The position numbers and the translations under genes are program-made. The notes below the pieces were generated by a model that ran no database searches, was not told the DNA's origin, and saw nothing but the letters and a program-made list of their open reading frames with translations. Below, piece by piece: positions 31,845 to 45,200 of a stretch of DNA of 64,000 nt; within the stretch, counting starts at the first letter, position 1, and each line of letters begins with the position of its first letter. The stretch is from Pseudocercospora fijiensis CIRAD86 (Eukaryota; Ascomycota; Dothideomycetes; Mycosphaerellales; Mycosphaerellaceae): contig NW_006921537.1 in the NCBI RefSeq assembly GCF_000340215.1, positions 2,445,011 to 2,509,010 of the forward strand, read 5' to 3'.

Positions 31845-34673
31845 TCAGCAACTCACGCCTCCCACGCCACCTTGGAACTGCATGTTCATATCATTAATGA
31901 ACCCAAAATTGGGGTCTGTAGCTTGACCCAGATAAGACCAGTCGGCATAAGTTTGAGGAATCGGCCCGTAAGCATAGTCTTGCCAAGTATCGTCAGGCTG
32001 GTCCTTAGCATCTCTATCCTCGTCGGAAACGCCTTTTAGCACGATATCGTGGACCGAAACGGGGCACGTAAGGATCGAAGGATCTAGTCCGGCCATCTCC
32101 CAGGCCCTATCCTATGTCAGCGGCCGCATCATACTCCCAATTTGGTTTGTACATACCTGTCACGGGCTCGCCGGAGAAATCGCCACGCTTGCGTGCCTCC
32201 AGCTTGCAGAGGTCGAGGGTCCGGGTTGCCATCCTCATGTGAGACGATGCCGCAGTCGTCAGATCCAATGCATTTGTAGATGGCCAAGTCGACTAGTTTT
32301 CGTGTCTCTGCTGCTTCAGAATCGTGGGGGTGATCTTCTAGATCTGAAATTAAAGCCATGATGCTGTGCAATGGCTGGTGTTGACCTGGCCAGCACCAAT
32401 GCCATGGCTGGAAATCTCGTCTTTCTGCCAGTCTCAGGAATCGATGAACGTATTCGCGACAGAAGACAATCACGCTGAACAACAGTCAGCAGGGTCTCAA
32501 TAGCCATGATTATAAGTCTGCATACTTTGGTTCCTTCTTTCGCAAAGCAGCCAGCAAACCATGTCTCCTCATAGGTCCATACATTACTGAATACGGCTTT
32601 GCTGCCCACAGAGCAAAGAGCATCTTTGCGAACTGTGCAAGAGCCGCATTGGATTCTGTATGCCGTATAGCATCGATATCAGTGCCATCGGAAGCTTCAG
32701 GCTGAGTCGTCATCTTCTCAATAGATATGATTTGCTCTTTCCTTGAATCCATATCCGCTTTGACAGCTCTCGTAATCTCCAGTATGCGATCCAGATCGAC
32801 TTCGGCCAGTAGGCTGCTGTGTAGTAAGTGAAGAATCTCGTTGCCCTTCTTATAAAAGGCAAAGCGACCTCCAATAAAGATTCCGAGAATGGACTTGTTG
32901 GCATTGCCATGTGTCTCAAAGTCGTCTCGAATAGCAGCTGCGCTCAGCTCGCTCACTGGCAGCACGTTGTACAATCTGCAGTCAATGATCGGAGGAAGTC
33001 CAGAGGCGAAAGCGACTTGAGCATCGATCGACACTATCGACCACCAGATTTGCCGTCTGATGTGTACATCTACCGGAGAGAAGTGTCCGAATGTGGTAGG
33101 CTCTTTATGAAGTCCTGCGCCAAGTCAGCGCCTCCCACTCGATGAAGTGATGGTAATACTATCCTACCTAGCATTTGGGCTACACGTGTCGCCACACCAA
33201 TGAACGAGCAGCAAGTGAGAGGCTGCTCTTCTCGCAGCCATGTAGAATCCACTATGATGAAAGCTGACAAGGACTGTAACGATGGAGATTGTGGAAATTC
33301 TGAGAGTCTGATCGCACGAATGGCTCTTCGATACAGCCTTGATGTCAAGGTCTCGCGACTCACATTTCCGAATACTGTCTGGAGACGGTATCTCGGACAG
33401 ACGACAGAACCGGCGAAAAGTACGGCGGTCAGAAGGGAGAAGAAGTGCACGCTGAGTGCATAGTTCGGATCTCGGGTGTCGAGCCTGCGGAGAGAGTGAG
33501 AGGTGGAAAGGGTGTGATCGCGACGTCGACTTACCAGCGCTGAAATTTCCTCACTTGGACTAGAAATGTCGGACCATGGAAGAGCGATCTCTTGGCATGA
33601 TAGCCACCCATATATGACCATATTAGTACTTCGCTCTGCTCTTTGCTTGGCAGGCCTGCCAAGATCTCATCTATTGACGGAGCTTGAGACGTCAAGAGAG
33701 TGCTGTCTTGCGGCGTCCATGCGGGAATATTCGGAAAGAGGTCGCCGTAGAGTTCTCGCTCGGGATTGTCTGGCGTTGCTCCATTCGACTCGCAGCTTGA
33801 ATCATATTGTGTCGAGGTTAATGGCGGTGAGCTGGGAAATGTTTGTCCAATAGGACCGCCAAGCTGCTGCTTCTGAGATTGCTGTTGCTGTTGCAATTTT
33901 ACCCCCACAACTCCAGGACGAGTGTATCCACGATGATCACGGAGCAGATCATTGATTGCTGCCACCTAGACATAGTCAGCTCTGCGCAGAGAGACGGATT
34001 CTCGCACACCTGGCGTGAATGCAATCTGTTCTAACTCAAGGCTCTCTAGAGTATGCTGACCTCCTGACTTATCAGCGCAAAGTGAGCGCTCGAGATGTAG
34101 TGGCCTTTGGTATGAGGCCCAACATAAAGGTGTCCCGTGTCTCTGCTAGGTGTCGTGCTTTCCCTTTTGGCTGGTTGAGTGGTGGTGCTCGGAACTGGAG
34201 TATGATCTTTCGTCCGACTTTTCGCTTCTAGTTGAGCTCAGAATACCATCCTAGGTGATTCTAGAGGTATGGATAGCATACCGGTACTTGTGGAGCTTGG
34301 TGTCTGGTTTGGTTCGATGCTTGCGGCTTGAGTGAGCTGGTATAGTCTGCTTGCTCTGGAGGCTAGAGATGGTGTTTCATCTGTCAGAAGTCAGTCGGGC
34401 GTCCATTGAGCATACACGACAATAGCTCCGTACCGATCACAGTCAGTGGCACCGGTGTCGATCGAGTGGCGGCATACTGGCAGTCTATGCCGGCCCGAGC
34501 GCATCTTCCACATACCGGTCTGGTCTGCGTACCCGCTTAGCACAGTATGCAGCACGCAAAGATGCGGAAGTGCTACGGACCTTGTCGCACCCAACCTTTC
34601 TCCTGCCGCAAGGCACGCACGATCTTGGCGCTCGTGGTCGCGATGGCTTCGTGATCTTTGGGTGCGAAGACAT
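31845..34673 (-). pseudogene. Zn2Cys6 transcription factor gene, nine exons, two in-frame TAGs
   Basis: Exons on the minus strand: 34581-34673, 34434-34524, 34282-34380, 34010-34227, 33535-33965, 33168-33484, 32526-33114, 32157-32474, 31845-32106. All eight introns are 44-56 bp with GT...AG ends, and the phases join without error to 805 codons. Residues 19-46 are the zinc cluster, CVPCGRRKVGC then CGRCARAGIDC, with cysteines at 19, 22, 29, 36, 39 and 46. A fungal-specific regulatory domain spans about 280-520: RVAQMLG joined to LHKEPTTFGHFSP, then HIRRQIWWSIVSID. Codons 155 (34046-34048) and 160 (34031-34033) are TAG. They sit in a frame that would otherwise continue through a heptad-like linker, and CAG-to-TAG change is the simplest explanation. 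Both fall in a 30-bp GT...AG stretch, too short for a normal intron. The target genes are unknown. Either the allele is dead or a re-start yields a form lacking the zinc cluster. Confidence 0.82.
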
Positions 34674-34925
34674 CAAAAATATGGACTTAAAAGCTACTTC
34701 GCTGAGATGGCGGTCGTACACTCTTCGGTGCTTGTTCTAGAAAATGCCTAGAATACGGATCTCCGGCCCGACAGCAAACTTTATCGCCATGCCCGAATGC
34801 CCTACCTCCTCTCAGGCGCTCCGAGTGTTGTAGATTCTTCCACGTGATTCTGTATCCTTAGGCATCGACACTAACCACATTGGGTATGGAGAAAGCTACA
34901 GCGGAGCGCCTAAAGTCAAACCGGG
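34674..34925. promoter_or_regulatory. Upstream region of the regulator gene and border of the large transposon block
   Basis: About 250 bp of normal-composition DNA that should contain the promoter. CA/TG-poor DNA begins near 34925. No site can be named. Confidence 0.4.
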
Positions 34926-35640
34926 CTACCTATATACACCTAATTATTGTTTAGTTTACGAAGATTAAATATAGCGTCGTAACTACGCAAAATAGCGGTT
35001 TGCATCCGCGGGCGTAGCTATACGTTTTAATATAATCTGTTAGATTGCCTATACAAAGTAGTCGCGAAAATGTTAATATAAAGATTAATTCTTAGTCTTC
35101 TAAGACGAGGTAATTATTATTCCCGTTTGCTATCTACCTTACCTAGTATTACTTACCTACAAACGGTATATATAGCGCTAAACAAAGCACGTACAGTCCG
35201 TCGCATTAACTACCTCTCTAATCTCCGTACTTTAGAATACCTAAAAAGTATTGCTATTGCCTTTATCTTGCTATCTAGGGCTACGCGCTATACTCTTTAC
35301 CGTTTGTTTCTACTATTATAGCGACTACAACTGTCTAGCGCTTATATATATATATATACACGCGCGCGCGCGCGCTAGCTGCTTCGTGTGTATTCTAAGT
35401 TCGAGTTCGACCTTGCTATCGCTACCGCCGCCGCCGCCGCCGCCGCTTAAAGGATTTAGAAGCCTAGCTCTAAACAGATACTAATATTAATACCCGCGCT
35501 AGCACTAGCATTAACCTACTCGAGTCTATTATCCTAGTTATATCTCTTTCTTGCCGCCGCCGCCGCCGCCGCCGTATCTATTACCGACAATAATACTACT
35601 AAAATTAGGTAGTAGCGAGAAGCAGCGCCGCGCCTAGGCA
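34926..35640. repeat. Transposon leader with microsatellites
   Basis: RIP-type DNA without a recognised gene. It holds a TA run followed by a CG run (about 35345-35376), a CCG/CGC trinucleotide run at about 35425-35447 and another at about 35553-35574. These CG-rich runs survive because RIP here hits CpA, not CpG. Confidence 0.65.
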
Positions 35641-38600
35641 AAGAAAGACAAGGCAGCGAAGAAAGCAGCTTCGAAGAAAGACAGCTAGCCTATCGGACCT
35701 AAGCTACTAGGTCGCGCTACCGTTAGTCGAGAATCGCTAGACTTTAGCTATTTACTACTAGTCGAGTAGCTAGCTAGAAAGAGTAAATACAAAGCCTAGT
35801 TCTAGCAGCGCTGCGATAAGATCTTCGATCCTGCGACATTACTTAAGCAAGTATAGCAATTAGTCTACGATGCGATGCGTACCTTAGAAGCTGTTAATAT
35901 ATATCGCGATATCGTTACCTAAGGACTATAAAAGGTTCTCGATAAGATATATCTAGGCAAGGGCTATATACTAAAGGAATCCTAGATCTATAGTGTCTAG
36001 GCTCTCGTATTTGCCTACTCTAATATAATAATAATAGCGAAGACTAGCGAAGGTAAGAGTTTGCCTTTTTAGGCCTTTAGCCTATTAACAGGTATAGTAG
36101 TTATTAAGATTACACTATTAAATCGTCTCGGTAAGGAGTATATAGAGGATGTACGCGAGACTGCTCGACAAGCTAACTACCTAATTAATATAGTTAATAT
36201 TACCGTAGAGAATAAGAGTATAGATCGTAACCTGTTTTAGAAGATTATAGATAGCAAGGTCCACTATATTATCCTTAGTCTAGAAACTGCAGCTAGCGAG
36301 GACTTCCGAGCTATTATTCGAGACCTAAAGGCCCGGGCTCGAATTAGTTTAGTTATAATCGACGAGATGCACCTAGTAGCGAAGTAGAAGGAATTTCGCA
36401 AGGAATATGCCTAGATCTTCTCTCTGCGGAAGCTGCTACGCACCGATACGGTATAGTTAGGCTGTTCTGCTACTAGTAAGTAGATCGAGCTAAGCTAAGC
36501 TAAACTGAACTAAACTAAGCTAAGCTAACTATCGCTAGTGTCTAAGGAAATAGAGGAATTTATAGCTAAGAATAGTAGCTTCCGACCTCTTAGAAATAAA
36601 CCGTATAAGACTAAGGTTCTCCGTAGTAGTATTAATCGACTAGACACTACATACATCCTACGCACTATTAACAAGGACGAGCTTAGCTACTACGACTACT
36701 TGTACTTCGTAGTTAATAATAGCGTCGGTCTAGAAAAGGAGGCGATACCTTAGGGCATTAAGAAGGCTCTACTATTTATCGATAGTCGGAAGTCGGTCTA
36801 AGAGCTCGCTAATACTATTCGTAGCTAGCTTATTGCCGCGACTACTAAATGCACCAATCCGAAGAAGCGATATACCTAGGATAATAAGGGCGTTAATATA
36901 TATACTACTGTCTTATTCTATACTAGTAGTATAGCTAAGCGCGACTAGACCCGTCGATATAAGTAATACAGCCGTACTATAGATAGCCCCGATAGTCTAT
37001 CGAACATTCGCATTATAATCGCGACGACTACGTTTAGCGTCGGTCTAAATATTCTAGATATTAAGATTGTCGCCTAGGTTAAGTATCCGATTACTCGAGA
37101 CATTAAGGATCTAATATAGCGGCTTAGTCGTGTTAGTCGTGCCCTTCTATAGTAGAGCAAGCGAAGTGTAGCCTTAGTCTTCTTACTATACCTAGTTAAT
37201 AATAGTAAGAAGCAGCCTCGCCTAGACTCTTATTACTCGGCGATTCGAGTTAACACTCGAAAATCCTAATAGTATCGCTATACGCTAGGCCGTTCCTTAG
37301 GTCTATTACAATTATAGATCCCTAGAGAAGATGCTAATAGAGACAGCGATACGAGTGCTACTAGCGATATAGATACAGATACAGATACCAGTATAGATCC
37401 GCAGTATTAGACTAAAGCAGAGATAGCTGCCCGCGAGAAGATTCTAAAGATCTAGATGCATTTCTAGAACGATCGATATCGAGACTATAGTATCTACCCT
37501 CGTAAGGTAATCCTCTAGTACCTTAGCGAGGATAAGGTAATATATCTATAAAACCTACTATCGAGCGAGCACTACTATAATGCCTATAACCCTAACCTAG
37601 ATCTCCTTTATAATAGTAGGCTACTAGTAGAAGCTATAGGTCCGATCTTCCGCAAGCTAGGAAATAGGACACGTCCGGCTATTGCCTTCTAGAAGCTATA
37701 GGCGTAGTTGTCTTCTAAGAATAACAAGTACCCGGAATAGACTTATCGTTGCATGTTTAACCTCCCGTTAAAGACTATTCTAGAAGACCGAAGACTCTAG
37801 AGTATATACAATGTATTTACTGCTACTAGCTAGTTCGAGCAATAGGAGAATATAGTCGTTAATTAGCGGCTACTTAAGCAGAAATCGGTAGAGTTTATCG
37901 ACTAGTTTAAAGCTCTAAATATCGACTAGCGCCTATTTGCGTTGTATAAGCTAATTAATAAGATTAAGCGGGTTAGTACGAGTGTCTTTACTAAGTAGAA
38001 GGCTAGTCTTAACGCGAAAGCTAAGAAGCGCGCAGACAAACAATAAGCTATCGCTACTACTACTTCTACCGCTACTAGACTAATATCTAGTTCTTAATCC
38101 GCGGCCGGCCGATTATTGCTAAATCCTCCGATAGTATCTCTAGCGTAGCGCCTTGCTATATAGAACGCCGCGCGAAATGCCGTCTAGGCCGGTATTATAG
38201 AGTCCTTATATAGCGAGGCAGCGAGAATAGGTCTTTATATAAATCAGATCGAGAGAGCGACTACTGCTGCTTCCGGTCCTAGTGCCGGCCCTCGCCTATC
38301 TAGTCGTATAGTTAAGCTAAGGGTAGTACTTCTAGGCAATCTAGCCTCCGCATTTCTACCCGCTTCTGCCGTTACTACTAGCACTGCTCGTAGTCTAGAC
38401 GATCCGCGTAATAAGCGTCCTACCTCTACAAGCCTAGCAACAAGCTAGGTACCTCGATATAGAGCGCGCCGGATTAATTAAGTTAAATCGGAGCGAGCTA
38501 AGAGAGCCGAGTAGTTATTAAGTACAGTTACTCGCACTACTAAGGAGAGAGGTAGCCGTAAGCTACGTAGGAACCGTACGCTATTAGAAGCTAGTCTCCG

Positions 38601-38660
38601 TCTTATAGGCTAGTTACTAGGTAGCTCGCCGACAGGATTACTAAGCCGTCGCCGCTAACT
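35640..38660 (+). pseudogene. SF2 (RecQ-like) helicase ORF of a mobile element, RIP-degraded
   Basis: A frame of roughly 1000 codons with TAGs at Trp/Gln positions. Helicase motifs appear in order: motif I AKTSEGKSLP at about 36037-36066, motif II VIIDEMHLV at about 36352-36378, motif III GCSATS at about 36460-36477, and a helicase C-terminal part with TTTFSVGLNI near 37025. The last ends in a motif VI-like RLSRVSRA at about 37120-37143. DEMH replaces the usual DE-A/H-H box of DEAD/DEAH proteins. Intact codons remain at 36538-36753. RecQ-like helicases carried by repeats are known next to fungal telomeres and in some mobile elements, but no telomere repeats are in this window. The C-terminal third (37.7-38.65 kb) has no recognised domain. 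Confidence 0.72.
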
Positions 38661-39480
38661 CTACCTAGTTAAGCTGCTTCTACGAGAGCTAGCGGTAAAA
38701 TGGCGCTAGAATTAGCGGTAAAATGGCACTAGAATTAGCGGTAAAATAGCACTAGAATTGGCGGTAAAATAGCACTAGAATTAGCGCTAGAAATAGCACT
38801 AGAATTGGCGCTAGAAATGGCGCTAGAAATGGCACTAGAATTGGCGCTAGAAATAGCACTAGAATTGGCGCTAGAAATAGTACTAGGATAGCAGTAGAGT
38901 TAGCATTTAATAAGGTCCTTCCTTACTACCCTTCTATTATGTCCTTATAAGCTCGCTAAGTCCTTATCCTATCCTCGGAAAAGTAAGCTGTAATACTACG
39001 CTCGATCGCAGGTTGTATACTATACTATCTTCTAGATTAGATGTCGGTAGTAGCATTAAGCTGCTTCTACGAGAGCTAGCGTATAATGCCTAGTTTAGCT
39101 GCTTCTACGAGAGCTAGCGTGTAGTAGAGCTAGTGTATAGTAGAGCTAGCGTATAGTGCCTAGTTTAGCTGCTTCTACGAGAACTAGCGTGTAATGTAGG
39201 ATGCCTAGTTAAGCTGCTCCTACGAGAGCCGGCGTGTAATATAGGATGCCTAGTTAAGCTGCTCCTACGAGAGCTAGCGTATAATGCCTAGTTAAGTTGC
39301 TTCTACGAGAGCTAGCGTATAATAAACTAGCTATAGCCTATACTAGAATTAGTACTAGCGCTAGAATTGGCGCTAGAATTAGCATTTAATAAGGTCCTTC
39401 CTTATGTCCTTATAAGCTCGCTAAGCAGGCTCTTCCATTATGTCCTTATAAGCTCGCTAAGCAGGCTTTTCTATTATGTT
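38661..39480. repeat. Minisatellite-rich region after the helicase ORF
   Basis: At about 38691-38890 lie repeats of about 23 bp built from AGCGGTAAAATGGCGCTAG and GAATTGGCGCTAGAAAT variants. At about 39060-39320 lie six or seven copies of a 35-55 bp unit starting CTGCTTCTACGAGAGCTAGC. At about 39380-39470 lie two copies of a unit holding ATGTCCTTATAAGCTCGC. The same CTGCTTCTACGAGAGCTAGC motif also precedes the first array (38672). Confidence 0.75.
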
Positions 39481-41780
39481 CTTTGCGACGAGGGTTTATA
39501 GATAGTCGTAGGTGTCGATAGCATACAAGAGCTAGAGGCGAGAAGCATAAATTCGAGGAAGCGACAAGGATGCTAAGTCCCGCTAAGACCCCGGATTTAG
39601 TATAGCAGAGCGCTTAATTAGTAGGATTAAACGTTATAGCTACTTCCTTCCGCGCATTTATAATACCGACTTTACGACTTTTACGACTTTTATAATAGCA
39701 TATTACGAATGTAGCGAGATACGCCGATTGCGCGCATTTCTAGCAAATAGCGCTAACAAAAGTGTCTAATACGATAACGACGGCCGCCTTAGGCACTAAG
39801 AACCGCCTCCGAAACCCGAGAAGTTACTAGCGAGAAGTTACTAGCGAGAAGTTACTAGCTAGACTAGCGAGACTAGTACTATACTTATTGCACCGCATGC
39901 TCTTATAGACACTATAATATATACGGCAAGGATAGATACGTAGGGCGATAACATACATCGAGCGCTCGTAAAAGCACCCTTCGAGAAGCTACGACAGCCC
40001 TCTTATATTAACGCCCTCTATTGCTTAGACTCTCCCTAGAACGATTATTCCGATAACTAGTTACTATACAAGGCAGAGAAAACGAATAGTAGCGTCCGGG
40101 GATCTAATTAACTAGCGGCACTAAGCGGCTATAGAAGCACACACTCCGAAGTATACTAGCATTATATATAGCCTATATGCTACGCGTAATGCGTAACAAT
40201 TAACGTATTCTATTACTAACTATAGTACGTATAACCGAAGACAAGGTATATAGGACGGGACTTATTAAGCGAAACACGACAGCGATTGCTAAAGCGACAC
40301 TTATTAGTACCTAGACAACAATAGAGTGTAACCGCGCCCTAAGTGTTAGAGACACCGCGAAAAAAAAGGTTGTCGAGCGCGTTACAGTCGTATAGCAATG
40401 TTGATACGCTTGCTAGAATAGAAGAGGAGGCGTACTATAGTCGAATAGCAGTCTTAATACGTAAAGGGCTGCAGTCGTGTAGCAGTGCTGCAGTCGTGTA
40501 GCAGTAAAGACTAAGACTAAGACTAAGCGCCTTCGGGCTTAAGTACACTAGAGGCCCTTACGTAACGACTAAGGTTATTATAACTAACAGTCCTAACGAA
40601 GGCGTTACGTCGACTTAACTAGATACGCGCATATTATCCTATAAAGAATCCGAACGTAGGAAGCCTATAGCCGCTACTTAAGGTGTACCTTACTAAAGAG
40701 TTTTTACCGAGTTAGACCTATAGCAATGCTACGAACCTATTAACCTACTTAGTAGGAGAGTCGCTATCGAGCCGCTACTTAAGGTATACCTTACTAAAGA
40801 GTTTTTACCGAGTTAGACTGTTAGCCGCATTATAGGTGTACCTTACTAAAGAGTTTTTACCTCCGCCAATCTATCTAAGACCTCTGTAGTTTGCACTAAG
40901 ACTGCGATGTTCTAATAAAACTATGCTCTTTCGGTTAAATACGCAGTCGACGCCCGCTAAAGCTATAGTATACCTACTCGCTAGGAGTACCTACTCGCTA
41001 GGAGAGTCGCCTTTGTAACGTCTTGCTCGGCAAAGCCTATCGGAGACCTTAAAAGAAGGACTAAACAAACTCTACCGATCGAGGAACCTTAACTATTAGA
41101 CAAGCGGCTCTATCGGTAGCAAGCCGCAGAACTAGTAAGGAATAGTGTTAATCGCTATAGAGCTACCTATATACGACAAAGAGGTATCGACACTATTGCT
41201 ATTAGAAGCCGACAGCTAGTGTATTACTAGGGGTGTTAGTATATTAGTGTGTTAGTGTATATAGAAGAAGAAGAAGAAGAAGTTGAACTAGGAAGCGTAG
41301 GTCTATATTAGCGCATCGCAGGTAAGGTTTGCCTCTACTAATAGGATTGCGCTATTTACGCTATAATAGCAAGGCAATAATAACGGCTATATATTATCGC
41401 ACTTTTAATATATTATCGCACTTTTAACGCAATAGCCGCCGACTAGTTAAATACCTAAGGCTAGAATTGCTAGCGACTAGAGGCATAGGCAAGGACTTCG
41501 TATTAGGCTATAGCTAATTAAAAAAGCTCTTTACTAAAATTACCGGAGGCCTCCTTTAGTATTAGGCGCTCTGAATTCATATAGGAACCAAGTCTAAAGC
41601 AAAGCTAATAGTAGAGACCGCTACTCCCGCTAGTTAGAGTAACGCTAGTTATTAAGCTATTATCGTACGCCCGCATCCCCGACGAGGTACGTACTCTAGT
41701 CTACTACCGACGAGGGTCTACTACCGGCTAGGCGCGCACTCTAGTCTACCGCTATTACTTCGCCGCTAGGCGCGCACTCG
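39481..41780. other. Non-coding RIP-degraded transposon DNA with dispersed short repeats
   Basis: No coding frame was followed. A 37-bp motif starting AGGTGTACCTTACTAAAGAG occurs at 40681, 40782 and 40834. Small local repeats include GAGAAGTTACTAGC in three copies near 39830-39858 and a GAA run at 41263-41282. Confidence 0.5.
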
Positions 41781-42060
41781 CCTAGCCTAGCTAGCTATTA
41801 AGCTATTATCGTACGCCTAGCCTAGCTAGCTATTAAGCTATTATCGTACGCCTAGCCTAGCTAGCTATTAAGCAATTATCGTATGCCTAGCCTAGCTAGC
41901 TATTAAGCAATTATCGTACGCCTAGCCTAGCTAGCTATTAAGCAATTATCGTACGCCTAGCCTAGCTAGCTATTAAGCAATTATCGTACGCCTAGCCTAG
42001 CTAGCTATTAAGCAATTATCGTACGCCTAGCCTAGCTAGCTATTAAGCTATTATTATACG
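41781..42060. repeat. Tandem repeat, 35-bp unit, eight copies
   Basis: Eight units start at 41781, 41816, 41851, 41886, 41921, 41956, 41991 and 42026, each of the type CCTAGCCTAGCTAGCTATTA followed by AGCAATTATCGTACG. They differ at one to three positions. The CTAGCTAG core is self-complementary. There are no spacers, so this is a minisatellite. Confidence 0.92.
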
Positions 42061-42239
42061 CCTAGTACTAGAAGATAAAGCACTAGAAGATAAAGCACTA
42101 GAAGCTAATAGCCTATATTAATTGGCATAGCAAGGAACAGTAGCTAAGCGATAGATATAGTAGGTTGGATTTCTATATACCGAATGTATTATCCTCTTAG
42201 TCAAGCTCGTTAAGATAGGTAGTTATTTGCGGCTCTTAT

Positions 42240-45200
42240 GCCTCTTATGCCCCCTTATCTCCTTGCTCCTCTCCTAACTACCTAGTACGACGGTCGACGG
42301 CACTAGCCTACGTAGAGTTACTACTATCGACGGTAGAATCCTCGATAGCGCTAAGGTCGCTAGTAGCTACCCGCTTAGCAATAGCAGTAGCCTCTATCTC
42401 CTCGTCTATCGATATAGTACTACGACCCTAATAGTACTACGTATTACCCTCGTTAAAGTCGGCTACCTTCTCTAAGATCTGCATACCTCCGAGCTACTAG
42501 ATATTATTAGAGACGTTGCCGCTAGGGTTTCCGTATAGCTTTATATACCTATTAGAGTACAACTTCTCGGCTCTACTAAATACGTCGATAGATGTATCCT
42601 TATAGGTATAATAGCTGCTTAGCTTAATCCTAGTTAGATTAGTTATTATAGCACGCAAGACCCTAGACGGCTCCCGATTTAAGGCTACCTTCTTAAATGT
42701 AGCCTGCATATTATAGGTCGAATTAGCGTGTCGGTTAATGTCCTCGGAATACTCGTAATTATAGAGCTCGAGACACTTATTAGCTACGACGGCATATCCC
42801 TTATTGCCGTTTATAGAGACTACACTCGACGTTAGGATTGCTTTTTAAGCTACTAGATTAGCACTAGGACTAAGCAACTAGCGTAGGTAGGTCATTAGAC
42901 GGCTATAGTTGCCTTAACGAGCACTAAAGAATAAGGGGATTAGGAAGTCGACTAATCTACGAAGATAGCCGATATCTATATTCCGAATAGACTTACGTAA
43001 TGTAAGGAATTGCTCGATCTCCTTTAGCATTCGAGCTATAGTCGTAAACTGCGGATCTGTACCCGGTTAGCCGCGCTAGGCAGCTAGAGATAACGTATCG
43101 TTATATATCTTATTAACAAGATAGATATACTAATTACGAGTAAGTCGAGAGATAGCGGCCTCTACTATTTCTATACGACTATCCTCGCTAGCGATAATCA
43201 CTCGGCCTTCATCGATAAGCTACTAAATAACGAGACCGATAATGCGAGATCGGAAGCTCGTCTTTAATAGCTACTAAACCTCGAAGAACTTAGCCTTGTC
43301 CTTGCTAATCTTATTGTCTCTATACTAAAAGGCAGCATTAGCCTTTAACGTCTAGGATACTAGTAATAGCTCCCTATCTCTGTTGTTGTCCTAATAGGTC
43401 CGTAACAATATAAGGCCGCAGTTCATTATAGTATAGAACTAGGTAGGAGAGAACAAGAGATTGTCTCGCTTGTCGTACGCATCCTTACTCTCGACACTCT
43501 TATTACAGACAGATAGGCCGCGTAGAACAGTTATCTAGTCGCTATTGCAGATAATTAGCGGTCTATTAGGTCTATTCTTAAAGTCCTTATCTTGATCTAG
43601 GTCTATAAAGTTAAGAAGGATATTATCCTAGACTACGTATATACCTACAATCGTAGCCTCGTCGTTAAAGGATAGTAGCATAGAAAGCACCTTAGTCTAG
43701 GTAGCCGGCATCTCATCGATAATTAGCTACTTCGGACGACTAATAGTATTACTATTATCGTTATCGTCGTTACTAGCCTCTGCCGCCTCCTTCTTAAACA
43801 CAGCTTTAACGGCCTTCGGGAAAGTGTATGCGATAGCCTCGTTAATATAGAATAGGGCGGTCTTCTTGCTAATCTTAGTAATCTTAACTGTCTCGGTACT
43901 AGCAGTTAGATTAGCTACATCCTTTAGAACCTGTGCCTAGGCCTTGTCTTCGTATATATTCTTAAAGATATTATCTAGATCGAGAGGCTTATCGTAATAG
44001 ATTATGCCCTTCTTTAAACCGCCCTCCGGGATACTCTTATTCTCTGTAAGGTACGATATAGTAATACTTAACATTTCGTTAGTCTCGCTACCGCGCTAGA
44101 TAGTATAGGTCTTTATGCGATTGAAGTTGTCGATAGTCTTGCTATACTGCTTATTAGGATCGTTCGCTAGCTTGCTAATCTTCTACATCTAGACCTCTAT
44201 ATTCTTGCCTATAAGAATCTGCACGGTGCGATACGAAGGAACAAGCCCTAGGTTACTAAGACACTCGAGTATTCGCCGGCTAGTACTATTGCTAACTAGA
44301 AAGATGCTAAGCGCCTTCGGGAAATACGAGGCGTTTACGTATGCTATCGAAAACAGGACCTACGAGGTAATTATTATAATCCGCTTCTAGATCTAGTTGT
44401 ACTTGTCGATAAAGGTCTCCTAGTATTGCTTTTGATCTCGCCGTAGGTTAGGCAACAGTTCCTCGCTAAGAAGTCGATACTAGGTTAGTACGATCTCTTT
44501 AATAGTAGTGCTTATACTACTAAGGTTAAACTTAGTATAACTAAAGTCTAGATTATATATACTAAAGTAGTCTCGGCTAATAAGGCTCTTTAGTTCTTTG
44601 CGGACAATACGACCGCTAAATAGACGCTCTTCTAGAAAGACGTCTAAAAGCGACTAGAGATTTCTCTCGTACTGCTTTAAGCGCTTAGTCGACCGATAAG
44701 GCTGTAACTAGCTGTCTTCTGCCGTAGATTTTGCTATACCTAGCTTGCCGACTAGATACTTAACAAGATATAGCATAGAGACACGGCTCTTCTTTATTAA
44801 GGCTTTAATCTCCTCGTACCGCTTATTAAGGGTTGTCCTAGTCTATTCGTTAGTCGCTACTCGGCGCTGTTCTATAGCGGCCTCTTCGTCTAATTCCTCT
44901 TTACTACTATCGCGAGCCTCGAGGTCCTCTTTATCGTTAGACATCTCCTCGTCGTCCTCGCTAAGGTCTTTATCTATAGATACCTTATTCTAAAAGTTAC
45001 TAATCTTATCTATCCCGGCTAGTCTAACCAATTTATCTAGAGGGTTAGAGAGAATGCCGCCGCTACTTAGATAGATTAGTAGATCGGTCTGTGCGCCTAT
45101 AAGAACAGTCTGTTCCTTAGGTCCTCTAGGCAAAGCAGTATCGTCGTCGTCTAGGCCGGTTATATTCTTATTATAGTTATAGGCGACAGCACTACCGACT

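Noticed and set aside
34010..34060. 30-bp intron (GTCAGC...TTAG) removing both TAGs in the regulator gene
   Set aside because: It is in phase but far shorter than the other introns here (44-63 bp) and lacks a branch site; kept only as an alternative.
35640..38660. Telomere-linked helicase as proof of a chromosome end
   Set aside because: No TTAGGG/CCCTAA array is present in the window; the helicase fits equally well with a mobile element.
41781..42060. CRISPR-like array
   Set aside because: Units are directly adjacent without spacers and the genome is fungal; it is a minisatellite.
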